From positions 186,001 to 250,000 of the forward strand of contig NW_025963606.1 in assembly GCF_910591885.1 (NCBI RefSeq): a stretch of DNA of 64,000 bases. Direction: 5' to 3'. The notes beneath the pieces are model-generated. The model saw only the letters and a list, made by a program, of their open reading frames with translations. It ran no database searches and was not told the DNA's origin. Position 1 is the first letter of the stretch; each line of letters opens with the position of its first letter. Position numbers and translations under genes: made by a program. Positions 27,601-40,790 of the stretch are shown here, one piece after another. The stretch comes from Bombus terrestris. Its lineage: Eukaryota > Arthropoda > Insecta > Hymenoptera > Apidae.

Positions 27601-30240
27601 AACGTGGGACAACGTGGGACACCGTTGGACATCGTTGGACATCGTTGGACACCGTGGGACAACGTGGGACAACGTGGGAAAACGTGGGACAACGTGGGAC
27701 ACCGTTGGACATCGCTGGACACCGTTGGACATCGTTGGACACCGTGGGACAACGTGGGACAACGTGGGACAACGTGGGACAACGTGGGACAACGTGGGAC
27801 AACGTGGGACAACGTGGGACAACGTGGGACAACGTGGGACATCGTGGGACAACGTGGGACAACGTGGGACAACGTGGGACAACGTGGGACATCGTTGGAC
27901 ACCGTTGGACACCGTGGGACAACGTGGGACAACGTGGGACAACGTGGGACAACGTGGGACAACGTGGGACAACGTGGGACAACGTGGGACAACGTGGGAC
28001 AACGTGGGACAACGTGGGACAACGTGGGACAACGTGGGACAACGTGGGACAACGTGGGACAGCGTGGGACAACGTGGGACAACGTGGGACAACGTGGGCC
28101 AACGTGGGACAACGTGGGACACCGTTGGACATCGTTGGACACCGTGGGACAACGTGGGACAACGTGGGACAACGTGGGACACCGTTGGACACCGTTGGAC
28201 ACCGTTGGACACCGTTGGACATCGTTGGACACCGTGGGACAACGTGGGACAACGTGGGACAACGTGGGAAACCATGGAACAGCGTGGGACAACGTGGGAC
28301 ACCGTTGGACATCGTTGGACAACGTGGGACAACGTGGGACAACGTGGGACAACGTGGGACAACGTGGGACAACGTGGGACAACGTGGGACAACGTGGGAC
28401 AACGTGGGACAACGTGGGACAACGTGGGACAACGTGGGACAACGTGGGACAACGTGGGACATCGTTGGACACCGTTGGACACCGTGGGACAACGTGGGAC
28501 AACGTGGGACAACGTGGGACAACGTGGGACAACGTGGGACATCGTGGGACAACGTGGGACAACGTGGGACAACGTGGGACATCGTGGGACAACGTGGGAC
28601 AACGTGGGACAACGTGGGACAACGTGGGACATCGTTGGACACCGTTGGACACCGTGGGACAACGTGGGACAACGTGGGACAACGTGGGACAACGTGGGAC
28701 AACGTGGGACAACGTGGGACAACGTGGGACAACGTGGGACAACGTGGGACAACGTGGGACAACGTGGGACAACGTGGGACAACGTGGGACAACGTGGGAC
28801 AACGTGGGACATCGTTGGACACCGTTGGACACCGTGGGACAACGTGGGACAACGTGGGACAACGTGGGACAACGTGGGACAACGTGGGACATCGTGGGAC
28901 AACGTGGGACAACGTGGGACAACGTGGGACAACGTGGGACATCGTTGGACACCGTTGGACACCGTGGGACAACGTGGGACAACGTGGGACAACGTGGGAC
29001 AACGTGGGACAACGTGGGACAACGTGGGACATCGTGGGACAACGTGGGACAACGTGGGACAACGTGGGACAACGTGGGACATCGTGGGACAACGTGGGAC
29101 AACGTGGGACAACGTGGGACACCGTTGGACACCGTTGGACACCGTTGGACATCGTTGGACACCGTGGGACAACGTGGGACAACGTGGGACAACGTGGGAA
29201 ACCATGGAACAACGTGGGACAACGTGGGACACCGTTGGACATCGTTGGACATCGTTGGACACCGTGGGACAACGTGGGACAACGTGGGACAACGTGGGAA
29301 ACCATGGAACAACGTGGGACAACGTGGGACAACGTGGGACAACGTGGGACAACGTGGGACAACGTGGGACAACGTGGGACAACGTGGGACAACGTGGGAC
29401 AACGTGGGACAACGTGGGACATCGTGGGACAACGTGGGACAACGTGGGACAACGTGGGACAACGTGGGACATCGTTGGACACCGTTGGACACCGTGGGAC
29501 AACGTGGGACAACGTGGGACAACGTGGGACAACGTGGGACAACGTGGGACAACGTGGGACAACGTGGGACAACGTGGGACACCGTTGGACAACGTGGGAC
29601 ACCGTTGGACATCGTTGGACACCGTGGGACACCGTTGGACACCGTTGGACACCGTTGGACACCGTTGGACATCGTTGGACACCGTGGGACAACGTGGGAC
29701 AACGTGGGACAACGTGGGAAACCATGGAACAACGTGGGACAACGTGGGACACCGTTGGACATCGTTGGACATCGTTGGACACCGTGGGACAATGTGGGAC
29801 AACGTGGGACAACGTGGGACAACGTCGGACAACGTGGGACAACGTGGGACATCGTGGGACAACGTGGGACAACGTGGGACAACGTGGGACAACGTGGGAC
29901 AACGTGGGACACCGTTGGACACCGTGGGACACCGTTGGACACCGTTGGACATCGTTGGACACCGTGGGACAACGTGGGACAACGTGGGACAACGTGGGAC
30001 AACGTGGGACACCGTTGGACATCGTTGGACAACGTGGGACAACGTGGGACAACGTGGGACAACGTGGGACAACGTGGGACAACGTGGGACAACGTGGGAC
30101 ACCGTTGGACACCGTTGGACACCGTTGGACACCGTTGGACATCGTTGGACACCGTGGGACAACGTGGGACAACGTGGGACAACGTGGGACACCGTTGGAC
30201 ACCGTGGGACACCGTTGGACACCGTTGGACACCGTTGGAC

Positions 30241-31590
30241 ACCGTGGGACAACGTGGGACAACGTGGGACAACGTGGGAAACCATGGAACAACGTGGGAC
30301 AACGTGGGACACCGTTGGACATCGTTGGACATCGTTGGACACCGTGGGACAACGTGGGACAACGTGGGAAAACGTGGGACAACGTGGGACACCGTTGGAC
30401 ATCGCTGGACACCGTTGGACATCGTTGGACACCGTGGGACAACGTGGGACAACGTGGGACAACGTGGGACAACGTGGGACAACGTGGGACAACGTGGGAC
30501 AACGTGGGACAACGTGGGACAACGTGGGACAGCGTGGGACAACGTGGGACAACGTGGGACAACGTGGGACAACGTGGGACATCGTTGGACACCGTTGGAC
30601 ACCGTGGGACAACGTGGGACAACGTGGGACAACGTGGGACAACGTGGGACAACGTGGGACAACGTGGGACAACGTGGGACAACGTGGGACAACGTGGGAC
30701 AACGTGGGACAACGTGGGACAACGTGGGACAACGTGGGACAACGTGGGACATCGTGGGACAACGTGGGACAACGTGGGACAACGTGGGCCAACGTGGGAC
30801 AACGTGGGACACCGTTGGACATCGTTGGACACCGTGGGACAACGTGGGACAACGTGGGACAACGTGGGACACCGTTGGACACCGTTGGACACCGTTGGAC
30901 ACCGTTGGACATCGTTGGACACCGTGGGACAACGTGGGACAACGTGGGACAACGTGGGAAACCATGGAACAACGTGGGACAACGTGGGACACCGTTGGAC
31001 ATCGTTGGACAACGTGGGACAACGTGGGACAACGTGGGACAACGTGGGACAACGTGGGACAACGTGGGACACCGTGGGACAACGTGGGACAACGTGGGAC
31101 AACGTGGGACAAGGTGGGACATCGTTGGACACCGTGGGACAACGTGGGACAACGTGGGACAACGTGGGACAACGTGGGACAACGTGGGACATCGTGGGAC
31201 AACGTGGGACAACGTGGGACAACGTGGGACAACGTGGGACACCGTTGGACATCGTTGGACAACGTGGGACAACGTGGGACAACGTGGGACAACGTGGGAC
31301 AACGTGGGACAACGTGGGACACCGTTGGACACCGTGGGACACCGTTGGACACCGTTGGACATCGTTGGACACCGTGGGACAACGCGGGACAACGTGGGAC
31401 AACGTGGGACAACGTGGGACAACGTGGGACAACGTGGGACAACGTGGGACAACGTGGGACAACGTGGGACAACGTGGGACACCGTTGGACAACGTGGGAC
31501 ACCGTTGGACATCGTTGGACACCGTGGGACACCGTTGGACACCGTTGGACACCGTTGGACACCGTTGGACATCGTTGGACACCGTGGGAC
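30241..31590. repeat. J...L module, copy 2 of 4
   Basis: G 30281, F 30361, H 30401, J 30781 and L 31381 all lie exactly 11,000 bp from copy 1. Private changes are N at 30531 where the others have E, D at 31071, and aaggtgggac at 31111. Confidence 0.8.
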
Positions 31591-31640
31591 AACGTGGGAC
31601 AACGTGGGACAACGTGGGACAACGTGGGACAACGTGGGAC

Positions 31641-34450
31641 ATCGTGGGACAACGTGGGACAACGTGGGACCACGTGGGACACCGTTGGACACCGTTGGAC
31701 ACCGTTGGACACCGTTGGACATCGTTGGACACCGTGGGACAACGTGGGACAACGTGGGACAACGTGGGAAACCATGGAACAACGTGGGACAACGTGGGAC
31801 ACCGTTGGACATCGTTGGACATCGTTGGACACCGTGGGACAACGTGGGACAACGTGGGAAAACGTGGGACAACGTGGGACACCGTTGGACATCGCTGGAC
31901 ACCGTTGGACATCGTTGGACACCGTGGGACAACGTGGGACAACGTGGGACAACGTGGGACAACGTGGGACAACGTGGGACAACGTGGGACAACGTGGGAC
32001 AACGTGGGACAACGTGGGACATCGTGGGACAACGTGGGACAACGTGGGACAACGTGGGACAACGTGGGACATCGTTGGACACCGTGGGACACCGTGGGAC
32101 AACGTGGGACAACGTGGGACAACGTGGGACAACGTGGGACAACGTGGGACAACGTGGGACAACGTGGGACAACGTGGGACAACGTGGGACAACGTGGGAC
32201 AACGTGGGACAACGTGGGACAACGTGGGACAACGTGGGACACCGTGGGACAACGTGGGACAACGTGGGACAACGTGGGCCAACGTGGGACAACGTGGGAC
32301 ACCGTTGGACATCGTTGGACACCGTGGGACAACGTGGGACAACGTGGGACAACGTGGGACACCGTTGGACACCGTTGGACACCGTTGGACACCGTTGGAC
32401 ATCGTTGGACACCGTGGGACAACGTGGGACAACGTGGGACAACGTGGGAAACCATGGAACAGCGTGGGACAACGTGGGACACCGTTGGACATCGTTGGAC
32501 AACGTGGGACAACGTGGGACAACGTGGGACAACGTGGGACAACGTGGGACAACGTGGGACAACGTGGGACAACGTGGGACATCGTGGGACAACGTGGGAC
32601 AACGTGGGACAACGTGGGACAACGTGGGACATCGTTGGACACCGTTGGACACCGTGGGACAACGTGGGACAACGTGGGACAACGTGGGACAACGTGGGAC
32701 AACGTGGGACAACGTGGGACAACGTGGGACAACGTGGGACAACGTGGGACAACGTGGGACAACGTGGGACAACGTGGGACAACGTGGGACAACGTGGGAC
32801 AACGTGGGACATCGTTGGACACCGTTGGACACCGTGGGACAACGTGGGACAACGTGGGACAACGTGGGACAACGTGGGACAACGTGGGACATCGTGGGAC
32901 AACGTGGGACAACGTGGGACAACGTGGGACAACGTGGGACATCGTTGGACACCGTTGGACACCGTGGGACAACGTGGGACAACGTGGGACAACGTGGGAC
33001 AACGTGGGACAACGTGGGACACCGTTGGACATCGTTGGACATCGTTGGACACCGTGGGACAACGTGGGACAACGTGGGAAACCATGGAACAACGTGGGAC
33101 AACGTGGGACAACGTGGGACAACGTGGGACAACGTGGGACAACGTGGGACAACGTGGGACAACGTGGGACAACGTGGGACAACGTGGGACAACGTGGGAC
33201 ATCGTGGGACAACGTGGGACAACGTGGGACAACGTGGGACAACGTGGGACATCGTTGGACACCGTTGGACACCGTGGGACAACGTGGGACAACGTGGGAC
33301 AACGTGGGACAACGTGGGACAACGTGGGACAACGTGGGACAACGTGGGACAACGTGGGACACCGTTGGACAACGTGGGACACCGTTGGACATCGTTGGAC
33401 ACCGTGGGACACCGTTGGACACCGTTGGACACCGTTGGACACCGTTGGACATCGTTGGACACCGTGGGACAACGTGGGACAACGTGGGACAACGTGGGAA
33501 ACCATGGAACAACGTGGGACAACGTGGGACACCGTTGGACATCGTTGGACATCGTTGGACACCGTGGGACAATGTGGGACAACGTGGGACAACGTGGGAC
33601 AACGTCGGACAACGTGGGACAACGTGGGACATCGTGGGACAACGTGGGACAACGTGGGACAACGTGGGACAACGTGGGACAACGTGGGACACCGTTGGAC
33701 ACCGTGGGACACCGTTGGACACCGTTGGACATCGTTGGACACCGTGGGACAACGTGGGACAACGTGGGACAACGTGGGACAACGTGGGACACCGTTGGAC
33801 ATCGTTGGACAACGTGGGACAACGTGGGACAACGTGGGACAACGTGGGACAACGTGGGACAACGTGGGACAACGTGGGACACCGTTGGACACCGTGGGAC
33901 ACCGTTGGACACCGTTGGACATCGTTGGACACCGTGGGACAACGTGGGACAACGTGGGACAACGTGGGACACCGTTGGACACCGTGGGACACCGTTGGAC
34001 ACCGTTGGACACCGTTGGACACCGTGGGACAACGTGGGACAACGTGGGACAACGTGGGAAACCATGGAACAACGTGGGACAACGTGGGACACCGTTGGAC
34101 ATCGTTGGACATCGTTGGACACCGTGGGACAACGTGGGACAACGTGGGAAAACGTGGGACAACGTGGGACACCGTTGGACATCGCTGGACACCGTTGGAC
34201 ATCGTTGGACACCGTGGGACAACGTGGGACAACGTGGGACAACGTGGGACAACGTGGGACAACGTGGGACAACGTGGGACAACGTGGGACAACGTGGGAC
34301 AACGTGGGACAGCGTGGGACAACGTGGGACAACGTGGGACAACGTGGGACAACGTGGGACATCGTTGGACACCGTTGGACACCGTGGGACAACGTGGGAC
34401 AACGTGGGACAACGTGGGACAACGTGGGACAACGTGGGACAACGTGGGAC
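31641..34450. repeat. 4.18-kb HOR, second tandem copy, cut by the register break
   Basis: This copy follows the first at offset 4,180 bp until about 32,560. After an internal loss of about 400 bp it follows at 3,780 bp from 33061, with aatgtgggac 29791/33571, aacgtcggac 29821/33601 and N 30531/34311. It stops at 34450, where the register breaks; the module then restarts 460 bp further back in its own sequence. Confidence 0.75.
33991..34450. repeat. 460-bp segment left of the register break
   Basis: Unit order B-B-B-D-A-A-F-G, then F, then B-H-B-C-D, matches 34561-35020 at offset 570 bp. The one unit difference I saw is N at 34311 against E at 34881. Confidence 0.85.
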
Positions 34451-34520
34451 AACGTGACACGTGGACAACGTGGGACAACGTGGGACAACGTGGGACAACG
34501 TGGGACAACGTGGGACATCG
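34451..34520. other. Only register break in the array (-4 and -6 bp)
   Basis: From 34451 the sequence reads aacgtg, then acacgtggac (34457-34466), then five exact consensus units out of phase (34467-34516), then atcg (34517-34520). The original phase resumes at 34521. Relative to intact units, the left edge has lost 4 bases, all explainable as shortened short homopolymers (ggg to g, aa to a, ggg to gg). The right edge has lost 6 bases in one step. Together this is exactly one unit. The break sits between two copies of a roughly 460-bp segment. It may be a real repair junction, a consensus error at low coverage, or an assembly join. Confidence 0.9.
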
Positions 34521-34560
34521 AACGTGGGACATCGTGGGACAACGTGGGACAACGTGGGAC

Positions 34561-35020
34561 ACCGTTGGACACCGTTGGACACCGTTGGACACCGTGGGAC
34601 AACGTGGGACAACGTGGGACAACGTGGGAAACCATGGAACAACGTGGGACAACGTGGGACACCGTTGGACATCGTTGGACATCGTTGGACACCGTGGGAC
34701 AACGTGGGACAACGTGGGAAAACGTGGGACAACGTGGGACACCGTTGGACATCGCTGGACACCGTTGGACATCGTTGGACACCGTGGGACAACGTGGGAC
34801 AACGTGGGACAACGTGGGACAACGTGGGACAACGTGGGACAACGTGGGACAACGTGGGACAACGTGGGACAACGTGGGACATCGTGGGACAACGTGGGAC
34901 AACGTGGGACAACGTGGGACAACGTGGGACATCGTTGGACACCGTTGGACACCGTGGGACAACGTGGGACAACGTGGGACAACGTGGGACAACGTGGGAC
35001 AACGTGGGACAACGTGGGAC
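34561..35020. repeat. 460-bp segment right of the register break
   Basis: This is the partner of 33991-34450. The two copies flank about 110 bp that include the out-of-phase segment. Beyond 35020 this copy continues into the J...L module. Confidence 0.85.
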
Positions 35021-35940
35021 AACGTGGGACAACGTGGGACAACGTGGGACAACGTGGGACAACGTGGGACAACGTGGGACAACGTGGGACAACGTGGGAC
35101 ATCGTGGGACAACGTGGGACAACGTGGGACAACGTGGGCCAACGTGGGACAACGTGGGACACCGTTGGACATCGTTGGACACCGTGGGACAACGTGGGAC
35201 AACGTGGGACAACGTGGGACACCGTTGGACACCGTTGGACACCGTTGGACACCGTTGGACATCGTTGGACACCGTGGGACAACGTGGGACAACGTGGGAC
35301 AACGTGGGAAACCATGGAACAACGTGGGACAACGTGGGACACCGTTGGACATCGTTGGACAACGTGGGACAACGTGGGACAACGTGGGACAACGTGGGAC
35401 AACGTGGGACAACGTGGGACATCGTGGGACAACGTGGGACAACGTGGGACAACGTGGGACAACGTGGGACATCGTTGGACACCGTGGGACAACGTGGGAC
35501 AACGTGGGACAACGTGGGACAACGTGGGACAACGTGGGACATCGTGGGACAACGTGGGACAACGTGGGACAACGTGGGACAACGTGGGACACCGTTGGAC
35601 ATCGTTGGACAACGTGGGACAACGTGGGACAACGTGGGACAACGTGGGACAACGTGGGACAACGTGGGACACCGTTGGACACCGTGGGACACCGTTGGAC
35701 ACCGTTGGACATCGTTGGACACCGTGGGACAACGCGGGACAACGTGGGACAACGTGGGACAACGTGGGACAACGTGGGACAACGTGGGACAACGTGGGAC
35801 AACGTGGGACAACGTGGGACAACGTGGGACACCGTTGGACAACGTGGGACACCGTTGGACATCGTTGGACACCGTGGGACACCGTTGGACACCGTTGGAC
35901 ACCGTTGGACACCGTTGGACATCGTTGGACACCGTGGGAC
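34591..35940. repeat. J...L module, copy 3 of 4
   Basis: J 35131 and L 35731 lie at 4,350 bp from copy 2 and 15,350 bp from copy 1. The module begins about 70 bp after the register break and is intact. Confidence 0.8.
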
Positions 35941-36440
35941 AACGTGGGACAACGTGGGACAACGTGGGAAACCATGGAACAACGTGGGACAACGTGGGAC
36001 ACCGTTGGACATCGTTGGACATCGTTGGACACCGTGGGACAACGTGGGACAACGTGGGACAACGTGGGACAACGTCGGACAACGTGGGACACCGTGGGAC
36101 ACCGTTGGACACCGTTGGACATCGTTGGACACCGTGGGACAACGTGGGACAACGTGGGACAACGTGGGACAACGTGGGACATCGTGGGACAACGTGGGAC
36201 AACGTGGGACAACGAGGGACACCGTGGGACAACGTGGGACAACGTGGGACAACGTGGGACAACGTGGGACATCGTGGGACAACGTGGGACAACGTGGGAC
36301 AACGTGGGACAACGTGGGACAACGTGGGACACCGTTGGACACCGTGGGACACCGTTGGACACCGTTGGACATCGTGGGACACCGTGGGACAACGTGGGAC
36401 AACGTGGGACAACGTGGGACAACGTGGGACATCGTGGGAC

Positions 36441-36670
36441 AACGTGGGACAACGTGGGACAACGTGGGACAACGTGGGACAACGTGGGACAACGTGGGAC
36501 AACGTGGGACAACGTGGGACAACGTGGGACAACGTGGGACAACGTGGGACAACGTGGGACAACGTGGGACAACGTGGGACAACGTGGGACAACGTGGGAC
36601 AACGTGGGACAACGTGGGACAACGTGGGACAACGTGGGACAACGTGGGACAACGTGGGACAACGTGGGAC
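36441..36670. repeat. Pure consensus run of 23 units
   Basis: Twenty-three exact consensus units lie between E at 36431 and B at 36671. This is the counterpart of the 28-unit run at 45241. Confidence 0.9.
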
Positions 36671-37800
36671 ACCGTTGGACACCGTGGGACACCGTTGGAC
36701 ACCGTTGGACATCGTTGGACACCGTGGGACAACGTGGGACAACGTGGGACAACGTGGGACAACGTGGGACAACGTGGGACACCGTTGGACACCGTGGGAC
36801 ACCGTTGGACAACGTTGGACATCGTTGGACACCGTGGGACAACGCGGGACAACGTGGGACAACGTGGGACAACGTGGGACAACGTGGGACAACGTGGGAC
36901 AACGTGGGACAACGTGGGACAACGTGGGACAACGTGGGACACCGTTGGACAACGTGGGACACCGTTGGACATCGTTGGACACCGTGGGACACCGTTGGAC
37001 ACCGTTGGACACCGTTGGACACCGTTGGATATCGTTGGACACCGTGGGACAACGTGGGACAACGTGGGACAACGTGGGAAACCATGGAACAACGTGGGAC
37101 AACGTGGGACACCGTTGGACATCGTTGGACATCGTTGGACACCGTGGGACAACGTGGGACAACGTGGGACAACGTGGGACAACGTCGGACAACGTGGGAC
37201 ACCGTGGGACACCGTTGGACACCGTTGGACATCGTTGGACACCGTGGGACAACGTGGGACAACGTGGGACTACGTGGGACAACGTGGGACATCGTGGGAC
37301 AACGTGGGACAACGTGGGACAACGTGGGACAACGTGGGACAACGTGGGACAACGTGGGACAACGTGGGACAACGTGGGACAACGTGGGACAACGTGGGAC
37401 AACGTGGGACAACGTGGGACAACGTGGGACAACGTGGGACAACGTGGGACAACGTGGGACATCGTGGGACAACGTGGGACAACGTGGGACAACGTGGGAC
37501 AACGTGGGACAACGTGGGACACCGTTGGACATCGTTGGACACCGTGGGACAACGTGGGACACCGTTGGACAACGTGGGACACCGTTGGACATCGTTGGAC
37601 ACCGTGGGACAACGTGGGACACCGTTGGACATCGTTGGACACCGTGGGACAACGTGGGACAACGTGGGACAACTTGGGACACCGTTGGACACCGTTGGAC
37701 ACCGTTGGACACCGTTGGACAACGTGGGACAACGTGGGACACCGTTGGACACCGTTGGACACCGTTGGACATCGTTGGACACCGTGGGACAACGTGGGAC

Positions 37801-40790
37801 AACGTGGGACAACGTGGGAAACCATGGAACAACGTGGGACAACGTGGGACACCGTAGGACATCGTTGGACAACGTGGGACAACGTGGGACAACGTGGGAC
37901 AACGTGGGACAACGTGGGACAACGTGGGACAACGTGGGACACCGTTCGACATCGTTGGACAACGTGGGACAACGTGGGACAACGTGGGACAACGTGGGAC
38001 AACGTGGGACAACGTGGGACAACGTGGGACAACGTGGGACACCGTTGGACACCGTGGGACACCGTTGGACACCGTTGGACACCGTTGGACATCGTTGGAC
38101 ACCGTGGGACAACGTGGGACAACGTGGGACAACGTGGGACAACGTGGGAAACCATGGAACAACGTGGGACAACGTGGGACACCGTTGGACATCGTTGGAC
38201 ATCGTTGGACACCGTGGGACAACGTGGGACAACGTGGGAAAACGTGGGACAACGTGGGACACCGTTGGACACCGTGGGACAACGTGGGACAACGTGGGAC
38301 CACGTGGGACAACGTGGGACAACGTGGGACAACGTGGGACAACGTGGGACAACGTGGGACAACGTGGGACAACGTGGGAAAACGTGGGACAACGTGGGAC
38401 ACCGTTGGACATCGTTGGACACCGTGGGACAACGTGGGACAACGTGGGACAACGTGGGAAACCATGGAACAACGTGGGACAACGTGGGACACCGTTGGAC
38501 ATCGTTGGACATCGTTGGACACCGTGGGACAACGTGGGACAACGTGGGAAAACGTGGGACAACGTGGGACACCGTTGGACATCGCTGGACACCGTTGGAC
38601 ATCGTTGGACACCGTGGGACAACGTGGGACAACGTGGGACAACGTGGGACAACGCGGGACAACGTGGGACAACGTGGGACAACGTGGGACAACGTGGGAC
38701 AACGTGGGACAACGTGGGACAACGTGGGACACCGTGGGACATCGTGGGACAACGTGGGACAACGTGGGACAACGTGGGACAACGTGGGACAACGTGGGAC
38801 ACCGTTGGACACCGTTGGACACCGTTGGACACCGTTGGACATCGTTGGACACCGTGGGACAACGTGGGACAACGTGGGACAACGTGGGAAACCATGGAAC
38901 AACGTGCGACAACGTGGGACACCGTTGGACATCGTTGGACATCGTTGGACACCGTGGGACAACGTGGGACAACGTGGGAAAACGTGGGACAACGTGGGAC
39001 ACCGTTGGACATCGCTGGACACCGTTGGACATCGTTGGACACCGTGGGACAACGTGGGACAACGTGGGACAACGTGGGACAACGTGGGACAACGTGGGAC
39101 AACGTGGGACAACGTGGGACAACGTGGGAAAACGTGGGACAACGTGGGACACCGTTGGACACCGTTGGACACCGTTGGACATCGTTGGACACCGTGGGAC
39201 AACGTGGGACAACGTGGGACAACGTGGGAAACCATGGAACAACGTGGGACAACGTGGGACACCGTTGGACAACGTGGGACAACGTGGGACAACGTGGGAC
39301 AACGTGGGACAACGTGGGACAACGTGGGACAACGTGGGACACCGTTCGACATCGTTGGACAACGTGGGACAACGTGGGACAACGTGGGACAACGTGGGAC
39401 AACGTGGGACACCGTTGGACACCGTGGGACACCGTTGGACACCGTTGGACACCGTTGGACATCGTTGGACACCGTGGGACAACGTGGGACAACGTGGGAC
39501 AACGTGGGACAACGTGGGAAACCATGGAACAACGTGGGACAACGTGGGACACCGTTGGACATCGTTGGACATCGTTGGACACCGTGGGACAACGTGGGAA
39601 ACCATGGAACAACGTGGGACAACGTGGGACACCGTTGGACATCGTTGGACATCGTTGGACACCGTGGGACAACGTGGGACAACGTGGGAAAACGTGGGAC
39701 AACGTGGGACACCGTTGGACACCGTGGGACAACGTGGGACAACGTGGGACCACGTGGGACAACGTGGGACAACGTGGGACAACGTGGGACAACGTGGGAC
39801 AACGTGGGACAACGTGGGACACCGTTGGACACCGTTGGACACCGTTGGACACCGTTGGACATCGTTGGACACCGTGGGACAACGTGGGACAACGTGGGAC
39901 AACGTGGGACAACGTGGGACAACGTGGGACAACGTGGGACAACGTGGGACAACGTGGGACACCGTGGGACACCGTGGGACACCGTTGGACACCGTTGGAC
40001 ATCGTTGGACACCGTGGGACAACGTGGGACAACGTGGGACAACGTGGGACACCGTTGGACACCGTTGGACACCGTTGGACACCGTTGGACATCGTTGGAC
40101 ACCGTGGGACAACGTGGGACAACGTGGGACAACGTGGGAAACCATGGAACAACGTGGGACAACGTGGGACACCGTTGGACACCGTGGGACACCGTTGGAC
40201 ACCGTTGGACATCGTTGGACACCGTGGGACAACGTGGGACAACGTGGGACAACGTGGGACAACGTGGGACAACGTGGGACAGCGTGGGACAACGTGGGAC
40301 ATCGTGGGACAACGTGGGACAACGTGGGACCACGTGGGACACCGTTGGACACCGTTGGACACCGTTGGACACCGTTGGACATCGTTGGACACCGTGGGAC
40401 AACGTGGGACAACGTGGGACAACGTGGGAAACCATGGAACAACGTGGGACAACGTGGGACACCGTTGGACATCGTTGGACATCGTTGGACACCGTGGGAC
40501 AACGTGGGACAACGTGGGAAAACGTGGGACAACGTGGGACACCGTTGGACATCGCTGGACACCGTTGGACATCGTTGGACACCGTGGGACAACGTGGGAC
40601 AACGTGGGACAACGTGGGACAACGTGGGACAACGTGGGACAACGTGGGACAACGTGGAACAACGTGGGACAACGTGGGACATCGTGGGACAACGTGGGAC
40701 AACGTGGGACAACGTGGGACAACGTGGGACATCGTTGGACACCGTTGGACACCGTGGGACAACGTGGGACAACGTGGGACAACGTGGGAC
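37801..40790. repeat. 2.98-kb HOR, first tandem copy
   Basis: Landmarks repeat 2,980-2,990 bp downstream: accgtaggac 37851/40841, accgttcgac 37941/40931 and 39341/42321, I 38301/41291 and 39751/42731, L 38651/41631, aacgtgcgac 38901/41881, F 40511/43491. Private units are aacgtggaac at 40651, I at 40331 and N at 40281. The copies directly adjoin, with the boundary near 40,790. Confidence 0.85.

Larger units (their letters stand above)
27461..31640. repeat. 4.18-kb HOR, first tandem copy
   Basis: Landmarks repeat 4,180 bp downstream: E 27461/31641, I 27491/31671, the F-G position 27591/31771, J 28091/32271, N 28281/32461. The offset equals the segment length, so the two copies abut. This copy has accgtggaac at 27591 where the second has accatggaac. 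Confidence 0.75.
19461..34450. repeat. HOR domain 2 (J...L modules, tandem 4.18-kb duplication)
   Basis: The domain carries J (aacgtgggcc) at 19781, 24841, 26141, 27111, 28091, 30781 and 32271, the unit aacttgggac at 21461, 22271 and 22451, and aacgtcggac at 20721, 29821 and 33601. K (aacctgggac) appears twice, at 26151 and 27121, 970 bp apart. The variant aacgtgggtc occurs only here (21971, 24921, 26221, 26451). The right edge is the register break at 34451. Confidence 0.65.

Noticed and set aside
34451..34520. Insertion site of a mobile element or target-site duplication
   Set aside because: No foreign sequence is present; the out-of-phase segment is itself five perfect consensus units.
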